Origin: Mycobacterium sp. IS-1742
Lineage (GTDB): Bacteria; Actinomycetota; Actinomycetes; Mycobacteriales; Mycobacteriaceae
Assembly (NCBI RefSeq): GCF_001500125.1
Contig: NZ_LQIV01000001.1
Location: forward strand, 186,001 to 250,000
Reading direction: 5' to 3'
Length of the DNA stretch: 64,000 nucleotides
The notes beneath the pieces are model-generated. The model was not told the DNA's origin, did not search any database, and saw only the letters and a program-made list of their open reading frames with translations. Positions 1 through 10,251 of the stretch are shown here, piece by piece. The number at the start of each line of letters is the position of its first letter. Position 1 is the first letter of the stretch. The translations under genes and the position numbers were made by a program.

Positions 1-2
1 GT

Positions 3-188
3 CGAACGGTCATCGCCTGGTCGCTGGTCGCCCGACCCGGCGAGGAGTGCGTGCTCTGGGATCTCGACACCCGCCTCGGCCTCGCGGAGCCGTGGGGTGT
101 CGACGCCGCCCGAGTCGAGGCCATCAGCCGCCAGATCCCCGGCGCGACAGCGGGTTCGGGTCGGCGACGCCGATCTCGAGCGCCGTGA
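3..188 (+). CDS. 3' end of an unrecognised gene (truncated by window edge)
   Basis: An open frame enters from the left edge and stops with TGA at 186-188. The visible 61 residues begin RTVIAWSLVARPG and end in an arginine-rich tail (GRRRRSRAP). The first part looks like ordinary globular protein with a plausible Trp/Leu/Val core, whereas overlapping frames are arginine/proline-rich noise. The stop lies 4 bases before the stop of the convergent gene at 193, which fits a tail-to-tail pair. I do not recognise the family, and the start is outside the window. Confidence 0.5.
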   Translation, partial: RTVIAWSLVARPGEECVLWDLDTRLGLAEPWGVDAARVEAISRQIPGATAGSGRRRRSRAP

Positions 189-192
189 CTCG

Positions 193-1041
193 TCAGCCGT
201 CACGCAGATGCGGGTCGAGCATGTCCCACCAGGCGCGCGACATCCGGTCGTACTCCCCCTCGCAGGAGTCGGCGCGGTCCTCGGGGACCAGACCCTCGTC
301 GACGATGAAGGCGTTGCCCTGCGGATCGGCGCCGTAGATCCAGCACTGGAAGTTGTACATCCGCGCCAGGTCGTATTCGTGCACATCCCAGAACGGGAAG
401 TCCTCGGCCGCCCCGCCGTCCTGCTGACTGTTCGCCTCGAACATCCGCGCATAGGCGACCGCGGCCCGCACATCGTCCGGGTTGCTGACCCCGCTGTCGT
501 CGGGTTCCAGCAGCAGCACCGCAGCCAGCTGGTCGGCGACGTCCTCCTCGCGCCCGGTGAACGGCAGGTCGTACAGGTCCAGGGTGGCGTGCCCGAGTTC
601 GTGATAGAACGTCGCCCGCTCCGCACCGATCGTGGCGGCGAGGGGGTCCGGGTCTGCGGCCTGCTCGAAGGTGGTCAGGCTCAGATCCGCATCCTCGTAA
701 CAGATCGTGACGGTCCGGTCCTCCGAACTCCAGAAGGCGTTCGCCTCGTCGCACTGCGCACCGATCAGTCGGACGTCCTCCGGCAGGACCAGGGAGTCGT
801 TGACGTCGGCCGCCAGCGCATCGAGCAGCCCACTGTCGGTGAGGATCCTGCGACCGTTGATCGCCTCCGGTGTCGTGGCGTCCTCGTAGACGACGGTCAT
901 CTCCCCCGGCGATTCGGCCGCGGCGGCGCGAGGCTCCGCGGTCGAATCAGCGGGTGAGGGCCCGGATTCGGCTGAGCCCTGGCGGTTTTCGGAGCACCCC
1001 GCGGCCATCAGGAGGGCGCACATCGCGGCGGAGAGCCGCAT
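193..1041 (-). CDS. DUF4344-like putative metallopeptidase lipoprotein
   Basis: A 282-residue predicted exported lipoprotein. I chose the ATG at 1041 because it gives a compact signal peptide (MRLSAAMCALLMAAGC) with the lipobox cysteine at residue 16; the upstream TTG at 1065 would add eight unsupported residues. An HELGH zinc-metallopeptidase motif lies at residues 147-151 (H147, E148, H151). It is followed by an acidic GREEDVADQ stretch that could supply the third ligand. The later part is rich in Asp/Glu and has several cysteines. This layout matches the DUF4344 'putative metallopeptidase' family, whose substrate is not known to me. It stands alone, facing the hsa operon with a 35-base gap, and no regulatory site is obvious. 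Confidence 0.75.
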   Translation of the reverse strand: MRLSAAMCALLMAAGCSENRQGSAESGPSPADSTAEPRAAAAESPGEMTVVYEDATTPEAINGRRILTDSGLLDALAADVNDSLVLPEDVRLIGAQCDEANAFWSSEDRTVTICYEDADLSLTTFEQAADPDPLAATIGAERATFYHELGHATLDLYDLPFTGREEDVADQLAAVLLLEPDDSGVSNPDDVRAAVAYARMFEANSQQDGGAAEDFPFWDVHEYDLARMYNFQCWIYGADPQGNAFIVDEGLVPEDRADSCEGEYDRMSRAWWDMLDPHLRDG

Positions 1042-1076
1042 GACGGTGTTCGGCACAACCGTCAATATGTCACGGA

Positions 1077-1676
1077 TTACAGCCAGGTGTCGGGAGTCGT
1101 GGCGGTGAGGAAAGCCTCGAGGTCGTCGCGCCAGTGCGCGGGCGAGTTCTTGTCGGGTTCGATTCCGGTGTACTCGCCGCGGTAGAACAGCAGCGGCCGC
1201 GGCTTCTTCCGTGCTGAATTCTCCTCGCGCGAGCGCTCGTCGGCGCCACCTTCCGACAGCGAGTGGACGGATCCGAACACCACGAGGTGGTCGCCGCCGT
1301 CATGCACCGAGTGCACCGTGCAGTCGATGTGCGCGAGCGTGCCGTCGATGATCGGCGAGCCCAGTTTCGACAACGTCCAGTCGATGCCGGCGAACTTGTC
1401 CGGTTCGCGCGACCCGAAGCGCGCGGAGACGTCTTTCTGCTTCTCGTGCAACACGTTCACGCAGAACCGGCCGCTGGCCTCGATCGCCTTCCACGAGCGC
1501 GACACCTTGGTCGGGCAGAACAGGACCAGTGGTGGTTCGAGGGACAGCGCGGCGAACGACTGGCAGGCGAACCCGACGGGTGCGCCGTCGTGCACGGTGG
1601 TGATCACCGTGATGCCGGTGCAGAACTGGCCCAGCACATTGCGGAAAGTGCGGGGGTCGATCGTCGTCTCGGTCAC
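1077..1676 (-). CDS. hsaB: HsaB, flavin reductase of the HsaAB steroid monooxygenase
   Basis: A 199-residue short-chain flavin reductase (FMN-binding split-barrel family), of normal length. It supplies reduced flavin to HsaA, which hydroxylates 3-HSA (the phenolic secosteroid formed when ring B opens) to the catechol 3,4-DHSA. Family features are the start FRNVLGQFCTGITVITT and the segment GFACQSFAALSLEPPLV that forms the flavin pocket. GTG start at 1676. It is the last gene of hsaA-hsaD-hsaC-hsaB, 13 bases after hsaC, in the same order as Rv3570c to Rv3567c. Expression is expected from the KstR-controlled promoter ahead of hsaA. Confidence 0.95.
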   Translation of the reverse strand: MTETTIDPRTFRNVLGQFCTGITVITTVHDGAPVGFACQSFAALSLEPPLVLFCPTKVSRSWKAIEASGRFCVNVLHEKQKDVSARFGSREPDKFAGIDWTLSKLGSPIIDGTLAHIDCTVHSVHDGGDHLVVFGSVHSLSEGGADERSREENSARKKPRPLLFYRGEYTGIEPDKNSPAHWRDDLEAFLTATTPDTWL

Positions 1677-1689
1677 GGTGGATCCGCGG

Positions 1690-3494
<1,805 letters not shown>

Positions 3495-4679
3495 TCAGAC
3501 CATCGTGTCCTGCGGCGGCAACCCGAACGCGTCGTTTCCGAAGATCAGGTAGGCCCGCTCGGGCTCGTTGGCGGCGTGGACCCGGCCGGCGTGCGCGTCG
3601 CGCCAGAACCGCTGCACGGGCTGGTCGATACCGAGTGCGGTGGCGCCGGACGCCTCGAACAGCAGGTCGATGGAGGCGATGGCTCGGGCGGTGGCCCGCA
3701 CCTGGTCACGGCGTGCCCGCGCGCGCAGTTCGAACGGAATCTCCTTGCCCGCGGCCAGGAGTGCGTACTCCTCGCCGACATTGCCGATCAGCTGACGCCA
3801 GCCGGCGTCGATGTCGCTGGCGGCCTCGGCGATGCGGATCTTGGCGAACGGGTCGTCCTTGGACTTCTCGCCGGCGAACGCGGCGCGCACCCGCTTGCCC
3901 TGGTGTTCCACGTGGGCGTCGTAGGCGCCGTAGGCCATCCCCATGATCGGCGCGCTGATGGTCGTGGGATGCATTGTGCCCCAGGGCATCTTGTACACCG
4001 GAGCAGTGTTGTTCTCGAATCCTCCCGCGGTGCCGTCGTTCATCGCCTTGTAGGACAGGAAGCGATGCCGCGGGACGAAGACATCCTCGACGACGACGGT
4101 GTTGCTGCCGGTGCCCTTGAGTCCGACCACGTTCCAGACGTCGTCGATGCGGTACTCGCTGCGCGGGATCAGGAAGCTGCCGAAGTCGACAGGCTTGCCG
4201 TCCTTGATGACCGGGCCGCCGAGGAACGCCCAGGTGGCGTGGTCGCATCCGGAGGACCACTGCCACGCGCCGCTGACCCGGTAACCGCCGTCCACCACCG
4301 TGCCCGCGCCCATCGGCGCGTACGACGACGACACCCGGACCGACGCATCGTCACCCCAGACCTCGTCCTGGGCCTTCTGGTCGAACAGGGCCAGATGCCA
4401 GTTGTGGACGCCGATGATCGAGGCGACCCAGCCGGTCGACCCGCACGCGCTGCCGAGGCGGCGCACCGCTTCGTAGAACAGCGTCGGATCGCACTGCATA
4501 CCGCCCCACTGCTGCGGCTGGAGAAGCTTGAAGAAACCGATCTCGTCGAGATCCTTCACCGTCTCGTCGGGCAGGCGGCGCAGATCTTCGGCTTCCTGCG
4601 CACGCTCACGCACGGTGGGCAGCAGGTCGTCGATACCGCTGAGGACCGCCTGCGCGTCGCGCTGTTCAATGGACGTCAC
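3495..4679 (-). CDS. hsaA: HsaA, oxygenase component of 3-HSA hydroxylase
   Basis: A 394-residue flavin-dependent monooxygenase with the acyl-CoA dehydrogenase fold (group D, HpaB-like). It uses flavin reduced by HsaB to hydroxylate 3-HSA at C4. The N-terminal helical domain carries LLPTVRERAQEAEDLRRLPDE, the middle beta domain carries GAWQWSSGCDHATW, and the C-terminus ends FGLPPQDTMV, all typical of HsaA. It is the first gene of the operon. Its start is 46 bases downstream of a KstR operator at 4725-4738, which explains cholesterol induction. Confidence 0.95.
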   Translation of the reverse strand: MTSIEQRDAQAVLSGIDDLLPTVRERAQEAEDLRRLPDETVKDLDEIGFFKLLQPQQWGGMQCDPTLFYEAVRRLGSACGSTGWVASIIGVHNWHLALFDQKAQDEVWGDDASVRVSSSYAPMGAGTVVDGGYRVSGAWQWSSGCDHATWAFLGGPVIKDGKPVDFGSFLIPRSEYRIDDVWNVVGLKGTGSNTVVVEDVFVPRHRFLSYKAMNDGTAGGFENNTAPVYKMPWGTMHPTTISAPIMGMAYGAYDAHVEHQGKRVRAAFAGEKSKDDPFAKIRIAEAASDIDAGWRQLIGNVGEEYALLAAGKEIPFELRARARRDQVRATARAIASIDLLFEASGATALGIDQPVQRFWRDAHAGRVHAANEPERAYLIFGNDAFGLPPQDTMV

Positions 4680-4724
4680 TGCCTGCCTCCAAGATGCGGG
4701 ACTGAAACGGGGCTGTAAGAAGAT

Positions 4725-4738
4725 TAGAACACGTTACG
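4725..4738. promoter_or_regulatory. KstR operator, hsaA side
   Basis: The sequence is TAGAAC-AC-GTTACG. The left half is a perfect KstR half-site and the right half matches GTT of GTTCTA. The known mycobacterial KstR motif is TAGAAC-N2-GTTCTA. Its position just upstream of hsaA suits a repressor site. Confidence 0.75.
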
Positions 4739-4792
4739 ATTTGTGTCGAGCAGCGTGACGCTGCAGCGGCTGGACCTGCGAAGGTGCATTTT

Positions 4793-4806
4793 TGTAACCT
4801 GTTCTA
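4793..4806. promoter_or_regulatory. KstR operator, kshB side
   Basis: The sequence is TGTAAC-CT-GTTCTA. The right half is a perfect KstR half-site and the left keeps AAC. It lies 38 bases before the kshB start. Confidence 0.75.
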
Positions 4807-4843
4807 GTTCTGCCATCCCGGACCGGACAGAAAGGTGCGCGTC

Positions 4844-5896
4844 GTGACGGACGAGCCACTCGGTAGCCACGTGCTCGAACTGGAGGTGGCCGACGTCGTC
4901 GAGGAGACCGCCGACGCGCGATCGCTGGTCTTCAAGGCCGGCGCCGACATCCCCGCCGAACGGCTGCGCTACTCCCCCGGCCAGTTCCTCACGCTGCGCG
5001 TGCCCAGTGACCGGACCGGATCCGTCGCGCGGTGCTACTCGCTGTGCAGTTCGCCGTTCACCGACGACCCGCTGACCGTGACCGTCAAGCGCACCGCCGA
5101 CGGCTATGCCTCGAACTGGTTGTGCGACAACGCCCATCCCGGCATGAAGATGCACGTGCTGGCGCCGTCGGGCACCTTCGTGCCGACATCGCTCGACACC
5201 GACTTCCTGCTGCTGGCGGCGGGCAGCGGCATCACCCCGATGCTCGCCATCCTGAAATCGGCGCTGGTCGAGGGCGGCGGGAAGGTGGTGCTGGTCTACG
5301 CCAACCGCGACGAGGCGAACGTCATCTTCGCCTCCGCGCTGCGGGAGCTCGCCGAGAAGTACTCCGACCGGCTCACCGTCGTGCACTGGCTGGAGTCCGT
5401 GCAGGGCCTGCCCACCGCGACCGCGCTCGCCGGTCTGACCGCCCCGTACACCGGCCACGACGCCTACATCTGCGGTCCGGGTCCGTTCATGGCCGCCGCC
5501 GAGGAGGCCCTGACCAGCGCGGGCACCCCGGCGGACAAGATCCACATCGAGGTCTTCAAATCGCTGGAGTCCGATCCCTTCGCCGCGGTGGTGATCGAGG
5601 AGGACGACAGCGACGAGGGCCCCGCGACCGCCGTGGTGACCCTCGACGGCGAGACCCACGAGGTCCGCTGGCCGCGCAACGCGAAACTCCTCGACGTACT
5701 GCTCGACAAGGGGCTCGACGCGCCGTTCTCCTGCCGGGAGGGCCACTGCGGCGCCTGCGCGGTGCTCAAGAAGAGCGGCGAGGTCGAGATGGAGGTCAAC
5801 GACGTGCTCGAGCAGTCGGACCTCGACGAGGGCCTGATCCTGGGCTGCCAGGCGGTGCCGCGTTCGGATTCGGTCGAAGTCACCTACGACGAATAG
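4844..5896 (+). CDS. kshB: KshB, reductase of 3-ketosteroid 9alpha-hydroxylase
   Basis: A 350-residue class IA Rieske-oxygenase reductase. It passes electrons from NADH through FAD and a plant-type [2Fe-2S] cluster to KshA, which hydroxylates C9 of the steroid and triggers opening of ring B. Visible in order: an FAD motif RCYSLCSS (63-70), an NAD domain with AAGSGITPML, and a C-terminal ferredoxin domain with cluster cysteines C297, C302, C305 and C335. I prefer the GTG at 4844 to the one at 4835 because AAAGG is 8 bases upstream. KshA is not in the window. The secreted-protein gene follows 21 bases later and is probably co-transcribed. Confidence 0.92.
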   Translation: MTDEPLGSHVLELEVADVVEETADARSLVFKAGADIPAERLRYSPGQFLTLRVPSDRTGSVARCYSLCSSPFTDDPLTVTVKRTADGYASNWLCDNAHPGMKMHVLAPSGTFVPTSLDTDFLLLAAGSGITPMLAILKSALVEGGGKVVLVYANRDEANVIFASALRELAEKYSDRLTVVHWLESVQGLPTATALAGLTAPYTGHDAYICGPGPFMAAAEEALTSAGTPADKIHIEVFKSLESDPFAAVVIEEDDSDEGPATAVVTLDGETHEVRWPRNAKLLDVLLDKGLDAPFSCREGHCGACAVLKKSGEVEMEVNDVLEQSDLDEGLILGCQAVPRSDSVEVTYDE

Positions 5897-5917
5897 CGAA
5901 GGGCTAACTTCAACACG

Positions 5918-6490
5918 ATGAACAGGCTCGCAGCGGCTGGTGCGGCGGCACTGCTGACCGCACTGCTCACCCAACCCGCGACGGCGGCGGCCGCGTCCAA
6001 CTCGGCGCTGACCTCCATCGCCGTCGATGCGGCGACCAAGATCGAGATGCACGTCAACGCGAACTGCCTGGGCAACCGCTGCACGTTCGACACCACGGCG
6101 AACCTGCTGACCCCCGGCGGGCCGACCGGCTTCCCCGGCGACGCCTGGTCCCGGCAGACCATCACCGTGCGCAGCAACGACCGCAACGTGTGGCAGGAAG
6201 TCGAATACAGCGCGCCGTCGGGCACACCGCGTGCGCTCAAAGGCGCCAACCACAACAACGTGCTGTCGAAGATGTACAAATCGCTGCGCGACGTCGAGAT
6301 CTCGGTGACCTCGTTCGGCGGCGGGCCGATCGAGCGCTACCGCGTCGACGGGGCCTCGATGCCGACCGAATGGACCACCGGTCAGGTGGCCTCGCGGGCC
6401 GTGTTCATCGTCTGCAGCCACATCCAGGTGGTCTACGGCGGGGTGAATCTGACCACCCCGGACGCCTGCGCGCAGACCACCTTCGGCTGA
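5918..6490 (+). CDS. Small secreted protein of the steroid locus (Rv3572-like position)
   Basis: A 190-residue predicted secreted protein. It has a clear Sec signal peptide (residues 1 to about 26, ending QPATAAAAS, no lipobox) and a mature domain with four cysteines (NCLGNRC, IVC, DAC), enough for two disulfides. No catalytic motif is recognised. It lies between kshB and the convergent fadE34, whose stop is one base away, so it probably shares the KstR-controlled kshB transcript. M. tuberculosis has an uncharacterised secreted protein in the same place. A link to sterol use is inference from position only. Confidence 0.8.
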   Translation: MNRLAAAGAAALLTALLTQPATAAAASNSALTSIAVDAATKIEMHVNANCLGNRCTFDTTANLLTPGGPTGFPGDAWSRQTITVRSNDRNVWQEVEYSAPSGTPRALKGANHNNVLSKMYKSLRDVEISVTSFGGGPIERYRVDGASMPTEWTTGQVASRAVFIVCSHIQVVYGGVNLTTPDACAQTTFG

Positions 6491-6491
6491 G

Positions 6492-8618
6492 CTACCGGGG
6501 CAGACCGAGCAGGCGCTCCCCGGCGAGGGTGAGCAGGATCTGCTCGGTGCCGCCGGCGATGGTCAGGCACCGGGTGTTGAGGAAGTCGTGCACCTGCTGG
6601 TTGACCACGGCGCCGGCGCCGTCGGACAGATCCATCCGGAACTCCGCCAGCCCCTGCCGGTATCGCACGCCGATCAGCTTGCGGGCGCTGGACTCCGCAC
6701 CGGGATCCTGGCCGCCGACCGCCTTCTGCGCGATCCGCTGATCCAGCAGTGACCCCACCTGCGCGGTCAGGATCAGGTGCCCCAGCCGGTCCTGATCGGC
6801 GGCGTCGAGGCCGCGTTCGGCCACCGTGCGCAGCAGTTCCTCCATCGGGTTGCCCAGCGCGGTGCCGCCGGCCATCGCGACCCGTTCGTTGGCCAGCGTG
6901 GTGCGGGCCAGCCGCCACCCGTCGTTGACCTTCCCGACCACCATCTCGTCGGGGACGAACACGTCGTCGAAGAACACCTCGTTGAACAGTTCGTCGCCGG
7001 TGATCTCGCGCAGTGGGCGGATCACGATGCCCGGCGATTTCATGTCGATGAGGAAGTACGTGATGCCCTTGTGTTTCGGAGCGTCCGGATCGGTGCGCGC
7101 CAGGCACACCCCCCAGTGCGCCTTGTGCGCCGCCGAGGTCCACACCTTCTGCCCGGTGAGCTTCCAACCCCTATCAACGCGAACGGCTTTCGTGCGCAGC
7201 GCGGCGAGGTCGGACCCTGCGCCCGGCTCACTGAACAGCTGGCACCACGACAGCTCGCCGCTCAGGGTGGCGGGCACGAACTGCTCGATCTGCTCCGGGC
7301 TGCCGTGTTCGAGGATCGTCGGCGCGGCCCACCAGCCGATGACCAGATCGGGCCGGACCACCTGCGCCTCGGCCATCTCCTGGTCGATCAGCAGCTGCTC
7401 GGCCGGCGACGCGGCCCTGCCGAACGGTTTCGGCCAGTGCGGCGCGAGCAGACCGGCCTCGGCGAGCGCGGGCTGACGTCGGTCGGCGGGCAGCTTCGCG
7501 ATGTCGGCGACCGCGGCGCGGATCTCGGGCCGCAGCCCCTCGACCGAGTCGAGGTCGATCCGCAGCTCGCGACGCACCCCCTGCTGGGTCAGGTCGGCGA
7601 TGCGGCGCAGCCAGCGCGAGCGGCCGCCGAGGGCCTGCGAAATGCCGTACGCCCGGCGTAGATACAGGTGCGCATCGTGTTCCCAGGTGATGCCGATGCC
7701 CCCGAGCACCTGGATGCAGTCCTTGGCGTTGGCCTTCGCCGCGTCGATCCCCGCGGCCGCCGCGACCGCGGCCGCGATGCTCAGCTGCCGCTCGTCGCCC
7801 TCGGTGACGGCGCGGGCCGCGTCCGCCGCCGCCACCGACACCTGCTCGGCGCGCAGCAGCATCTCGGCGCACATGTGCTTGATGGCCTGGAAGCTGCCGA
7901 TCGGCTTGCCGAACTGTTCGCGCACCTTGGCGTATTCGGTCGCGGTGACCAGCTGCCACCGGGCCAGACCGGCCGCCTCCGCGGCGAGCAGCGTCGCGGT
8001 GAGATCCGCCAACCGTCCGGCGGTGACGTCCAGCGTGACGGCGGGTGCGTCGTCGAGGACCACCCGCGCCAGCGGACGGGAGAAGTCCGTCGCGGTCAGC
8101 GGTTCGACCGTCACCCCGTCGGCGGTGGCGTCGACGAGGACGACCACGTCGCCGGCGGGCAGCAGCAGCACCCCGGAGGGATCGGCGCCGAGCACGTGCG
8201 GCGCGACGCCCGAAGCGGTGGCACTGTCGACGGTCAACTCGGCCGTCAGGCCGACACCCGCGGTGCGTTCCCCGGACGCCAGCGCCTCGAGCAGGTCGGC
8301 ATCGGTCACCACCAGCGTCGCCAGCGCCGTCGTGGCGACGGGTCCGGGCACCATGGCCGCGGCGGCCTCGTCGACCATCGCGCACAGGTCCTCGACGGTC
8401 CCGCCGGCACCGCCCTGGTCCTCGGGGACCGCGACCCCGAAGATGCCGAGTTCGGCCAGGCCCGCATAGGCCCGCCGCCAGGCGTCCGCATCGCCCTGCT
8501 CGACTTCGCGGGCGGCTTCCGACGCGTGCGACGCCGCGGCCCAGTCGCGCACCATTTCCCGGGCAGCAAACTGCTCGTCGGTACCGGGGCCGGACCCCGA
8601 CAGCACTGACTGGGTCAT
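6492..8618 (-). CDS. fadE34: FadE34 (ChsE3-type) fused acyl-CoA dehydrogenase
   Basis: A 708-residue fusion of two acyl-CoA dehydrogenase modules (about 1-330 and 350-708), roughly twice the usual length. The M. tuberculosis homologue acts in beta-oxidation of the sterol/cholate side chain at the C5 acyl-CoA stage. Each half carries family segments: LGGIGITWEHDAHLYLRRA in the first, and WCQLFSEPGAGSDLA, TGQKVWTSAAH and AGGTEQILL in the second. I use the ATG at 8618; the ORF extends to 8768, but that would run through the KstR operator at 8661. It is divergent from kstR. Confidence 0.92.
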   Translation of the reverse strand: MTQSVLSGSGPGTDEQFAAREMVRDWAAASHASEAAREVEQGDADAWRRAYAGLAELGIFGVAVPEDQGGAGGTVEDLCAMVDEAAAAMVPGPVATTALATLVVTDADLLEALASGERTAGVGLTAELTVDSATASGVAPHVLGADPSGVLLLPAGDVVVLVDATADGVTVEPLTATDFSRPLARVVLDDAPAVTLDVTAGRLADLTATLLAAEAAGLARWQLVTATEYAKVREQFGKPIGSFQAIKHMCAEMLLRAEQVSVAAADAARAVTEGDERQLSIAAAVAAAAGIDAAKANAKDCIQVLGGIGITWEHDAHLYLRRAYGISQALGGRSRWLRRIADLTQQGVRRELRIDLDSVEGLRPEIRAAVADIAKLPADRRQPALAEAGLLAPHWPKPFGRAASPAEQLLIDQEMAEAQVVRPDLVIGWWAAPTILEHGSPEQIEQFVPATLSGELSWCQLFSEPGAGSDLAALRTKAVRVDRGWKLTGQKVWTSAAHKAHWGVCLARTDPDAPKHKGITYFLIDMKSPGIVIRPLREITGDELFNEVFFDDVFVPDEMVVGKVNDGWRLARTTLANERVAMAGGTALGNPMEELLRTVAERGLDAADQDRLGHLILTAQVGSLLDQRIAQKAVGGQDPGAESSARKLIGVRYRQGLAEFRMDLSDGAGAVVNQQVHDFLNTRCLTIAGGTEQILLTLAGERLLGLPR

Positions 8619-8660
8619 TTCCGGACTCCTCGCGTCGGGTGAGAAGGCGATGCTCCTCAC

Positions 8661-8674
8661 TAGAACGTGTTCTA
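8661..8674. promoter_or_regulatory. KstR operator between fadE34 and kstR
   Basis: A perfect palindrome TAGAAC-GT-GTTCTA in the 198-base divergent gap, 42 bases from the fadE34 start and about 142 from kstR. It should repress fadE34 and autoregulate kstR. No other strong element is seen in the gap. Confidence 0.88.
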
Positions 8675-8816
8675 ATGGTGACAGTGTTCGACCGTCAAGT
8701 CGACCGGCATCGCAGCAGGACACGTCGGTGTGACGCCAGTGCTGAGGTGAGAGAACGGAGATCGGCATGCGTATCGTTTCCGGGGGGATACGCAGAACGA
8801 AGGAGCGTCATACGGC

Positions 8817-9482
8817 ATGTCCGAGGTCTCAATGCCAGCAAGCGGCTCGGGTTCACGGCCACGCGAGGTGACGAACGTGGCGGTGCTCGCGGAATCCGAA
8901 CTCGGCTCCGAGGCGCAGCGGGAGCGGCGCAAGCGGATCCTCGACGCCACGCTCGCGATCGCGTCGAAAGGCGGTTACGAGGCCGTGCAGATGCGTGCCG
9001 TCGCCGAACGCGCGGACGTCGCCGTCGGCACCCTGTACCGCTACTTCCCGTCGAAGGTGCACCTGCTGGTCTCGGCGCTGGGCCGCGAGTTCGAACGGAT
9101 CGACGCCAAGACCGACCGGGCCGCACTCGCCGGTGGCACGCCCTACCAGCGGCTGAACTTCATGGTCGGCAAGCTCAACCGCGCGATGCAGCGCAACCCC
9201 CTGCTGACCGAGGCCATGACGCGCGCATTCGTGTTCGCCGACGCCTCGGCCGCCGGTGAGGTCGATCACGTCGGCAAGCTGATGGACTCGATGTTCGCCC
9301 GCGCGATGAGCGACGGTGAACCGACCGAGGACCAGTACCACATCGCCCGCGTCATCTCCGACGTCTGGCTGTCGAATCTGCTGGCGTGGCTGACCCGCCG
9401 CGCTTCGGCCACCGACGTGAGCAAACGGCTCGACCTGGCGGTGCGGCTGCTCATCGGCGACGGCGACCGCCCTAAGATCTGA
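8817..9482 (+). CDS. kstR: KstR, TetR-family repressor of cholesterol catabolism
   Basis: A TetR-family repressor, 221 residues from the ATG at 8817. The helix-turn-helix is unmistakable (MRAVAERADVAVGTLYRYF) and the effector domain carries LNRAMQRNPLLTEAMTRAFVF, as in known KstR. The family senses a CoA thioester of a sterol-ring intermediate and represses the hsa, ksh and fad genes. An AAGGAG lies 11 bases before 8817. An alternative GTG at 8877 would give about 201 residues, closer to the M. tuberculosis protein, so the first 20 residues are uncertain. otsB follows after 4 bases. Confidence 0.94.
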   Translation: MSEVSMPASGSGSRPREVTNVAVLAESELGSEAQRERRKRILDATLAIASKGGYEAVQMRAVAERADVAVGTLYRYFPSKVHLLVSALGREFERIDAKTDRAALAGGTPYQRLNFMVGKLNRAMQRNPLLTEAMTRAFVFADASAAGEVDHVGKLMDSMFARAMSDGEPTEDQYHIARVISDVWLSNLLAWLTRRASATDVSKRLDLAVRLLIGDGDRPKI

Positions 9483-9486
9483 ACGC

Positions 9487-10251
9487 GTGGCCGACGGCGT
9501 ACCGACAGAACTCCGCCAGGCGCTCGACCGCGCCGCGCGATGTCCCCGACTGCTGATCGCCTGCGACTACGACGGCACTCTCGCGCCGATCGTGGCCAAC
9601 CCCGCCGACGCCCGCCCGTTGTCCGCATCGGCGGCGGCCCTGGAGGAGCTCGCCACGCTGCCCGCCACCGCGGTCTCGCTGATCTCCGGGCGCGCACTGG
9701 CCGTCCTCAGAGCGCTCTCCGGAGCCTCCGAGCGGGTGCACCTCGTCGGCAGCCACGGGTCTGAGTTCGACACCGGGTTCGTCTCGCCGGTCGACGCGCG
9801 GGCCGAGGCGTTGCTGGTCGAGATCAAGCGGACCCTCGACGCGATCGCCGCCGACCATCCCGGCGTGACAACCGAACTCAAGCCCGCGAGCGTCGCGCTG
9901 CACGTGCGCAACGCCTCAGCGGACGACGGTGACGCGGCGATGCGCCGCGCCGACCGGGCGGCCGCGGGCTGGGATGCGCAGGTGACCGACGGCAAGGCGG
10001 TCAAGGAGTTCGCGGTCATCCACACCGACAAGGGCCAGGCGGTCGACATCCTGCGCGATCAGCACGACGCCTCGGCGGTGGTGTTCTTCGGCGACGACGT
10101 GACCGACGAGAAGGCGTTCCGCCGGATGCGCGACGGCGACATCGGGGTCAAGGTCGGCCCCGGCGACACCGCTGCGGCCTATCGGGTGGACGAGCCCGCG
10201 GACGTGGCCGAGGCGTTGGAGTACCTGCTGGCCGCGCGCCGGCAGGTGTGA
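9487..10251 (+). CDS. otsB: OtsB, trehalose-6-phosphate phosphatase
   Basis: A 254-residue HAD-superfamily phosphatase (class IIB) that removes phosphate from trehalose-6-phosphate in the OtsAB pathway. HAD motif I is CDYDGTLAP with D27 and D29, motif II is SLISGR, and the C-terminal GDDVTDEKAFRRM is the OtsB acidic motif. GTG start 4 bases after kstR. It overlaps the downstream kinase by four bases (GTGA). otsA is not present. Mycobacteria often have more than one OtsB-like protein, so this may be one of a pair. Confidence 0.88.
   Translation: MADGVPTELRQALDRAARCPRLLIACDYDGTLAPIVANPADARPLSASAAALEELATLPATAVSLISGRALAVLRALSGASERVHLVGSHGSEFDTGFVSPVDARAEALLVEIKRTLDAIAADHPGVTTELKPASVALHVRNASADDGDAAMRRADRAAAGWDAQVTDGKAVKEFAVIHTDKGQAVDILRDQHDASAVVFFGDDVTDEKAFRRMRDGDIGVKVGPGDTAAAYRVDEPADVAEALEYLLAARRQV

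Larger units (their letters stand above)
4680..4843. promoter_or_regulatory. Divergent hsaA/kshB control region
   Basis: A 164-base gap between the divergent starts of hsaA and kshB. It holds one KstR-type palindrome near each gene (4725-4738 and 4793-4806) with about 54 bases between them, so each promoter appears to have its own operator. A ribosome-binding site AAAGG at 4831-4835 sits 8 bases before the GTG chosen for kshB. Confidence 0.7.

Noticed and set aside
4724..6421. A 565-codon open frame on the minus strand opposite kshB
   Set aside because: It spans the hsaA/kshB promoter region and is the complement of kshB and its neighbour; composition is Arg/Gly/His-rich with no motif.
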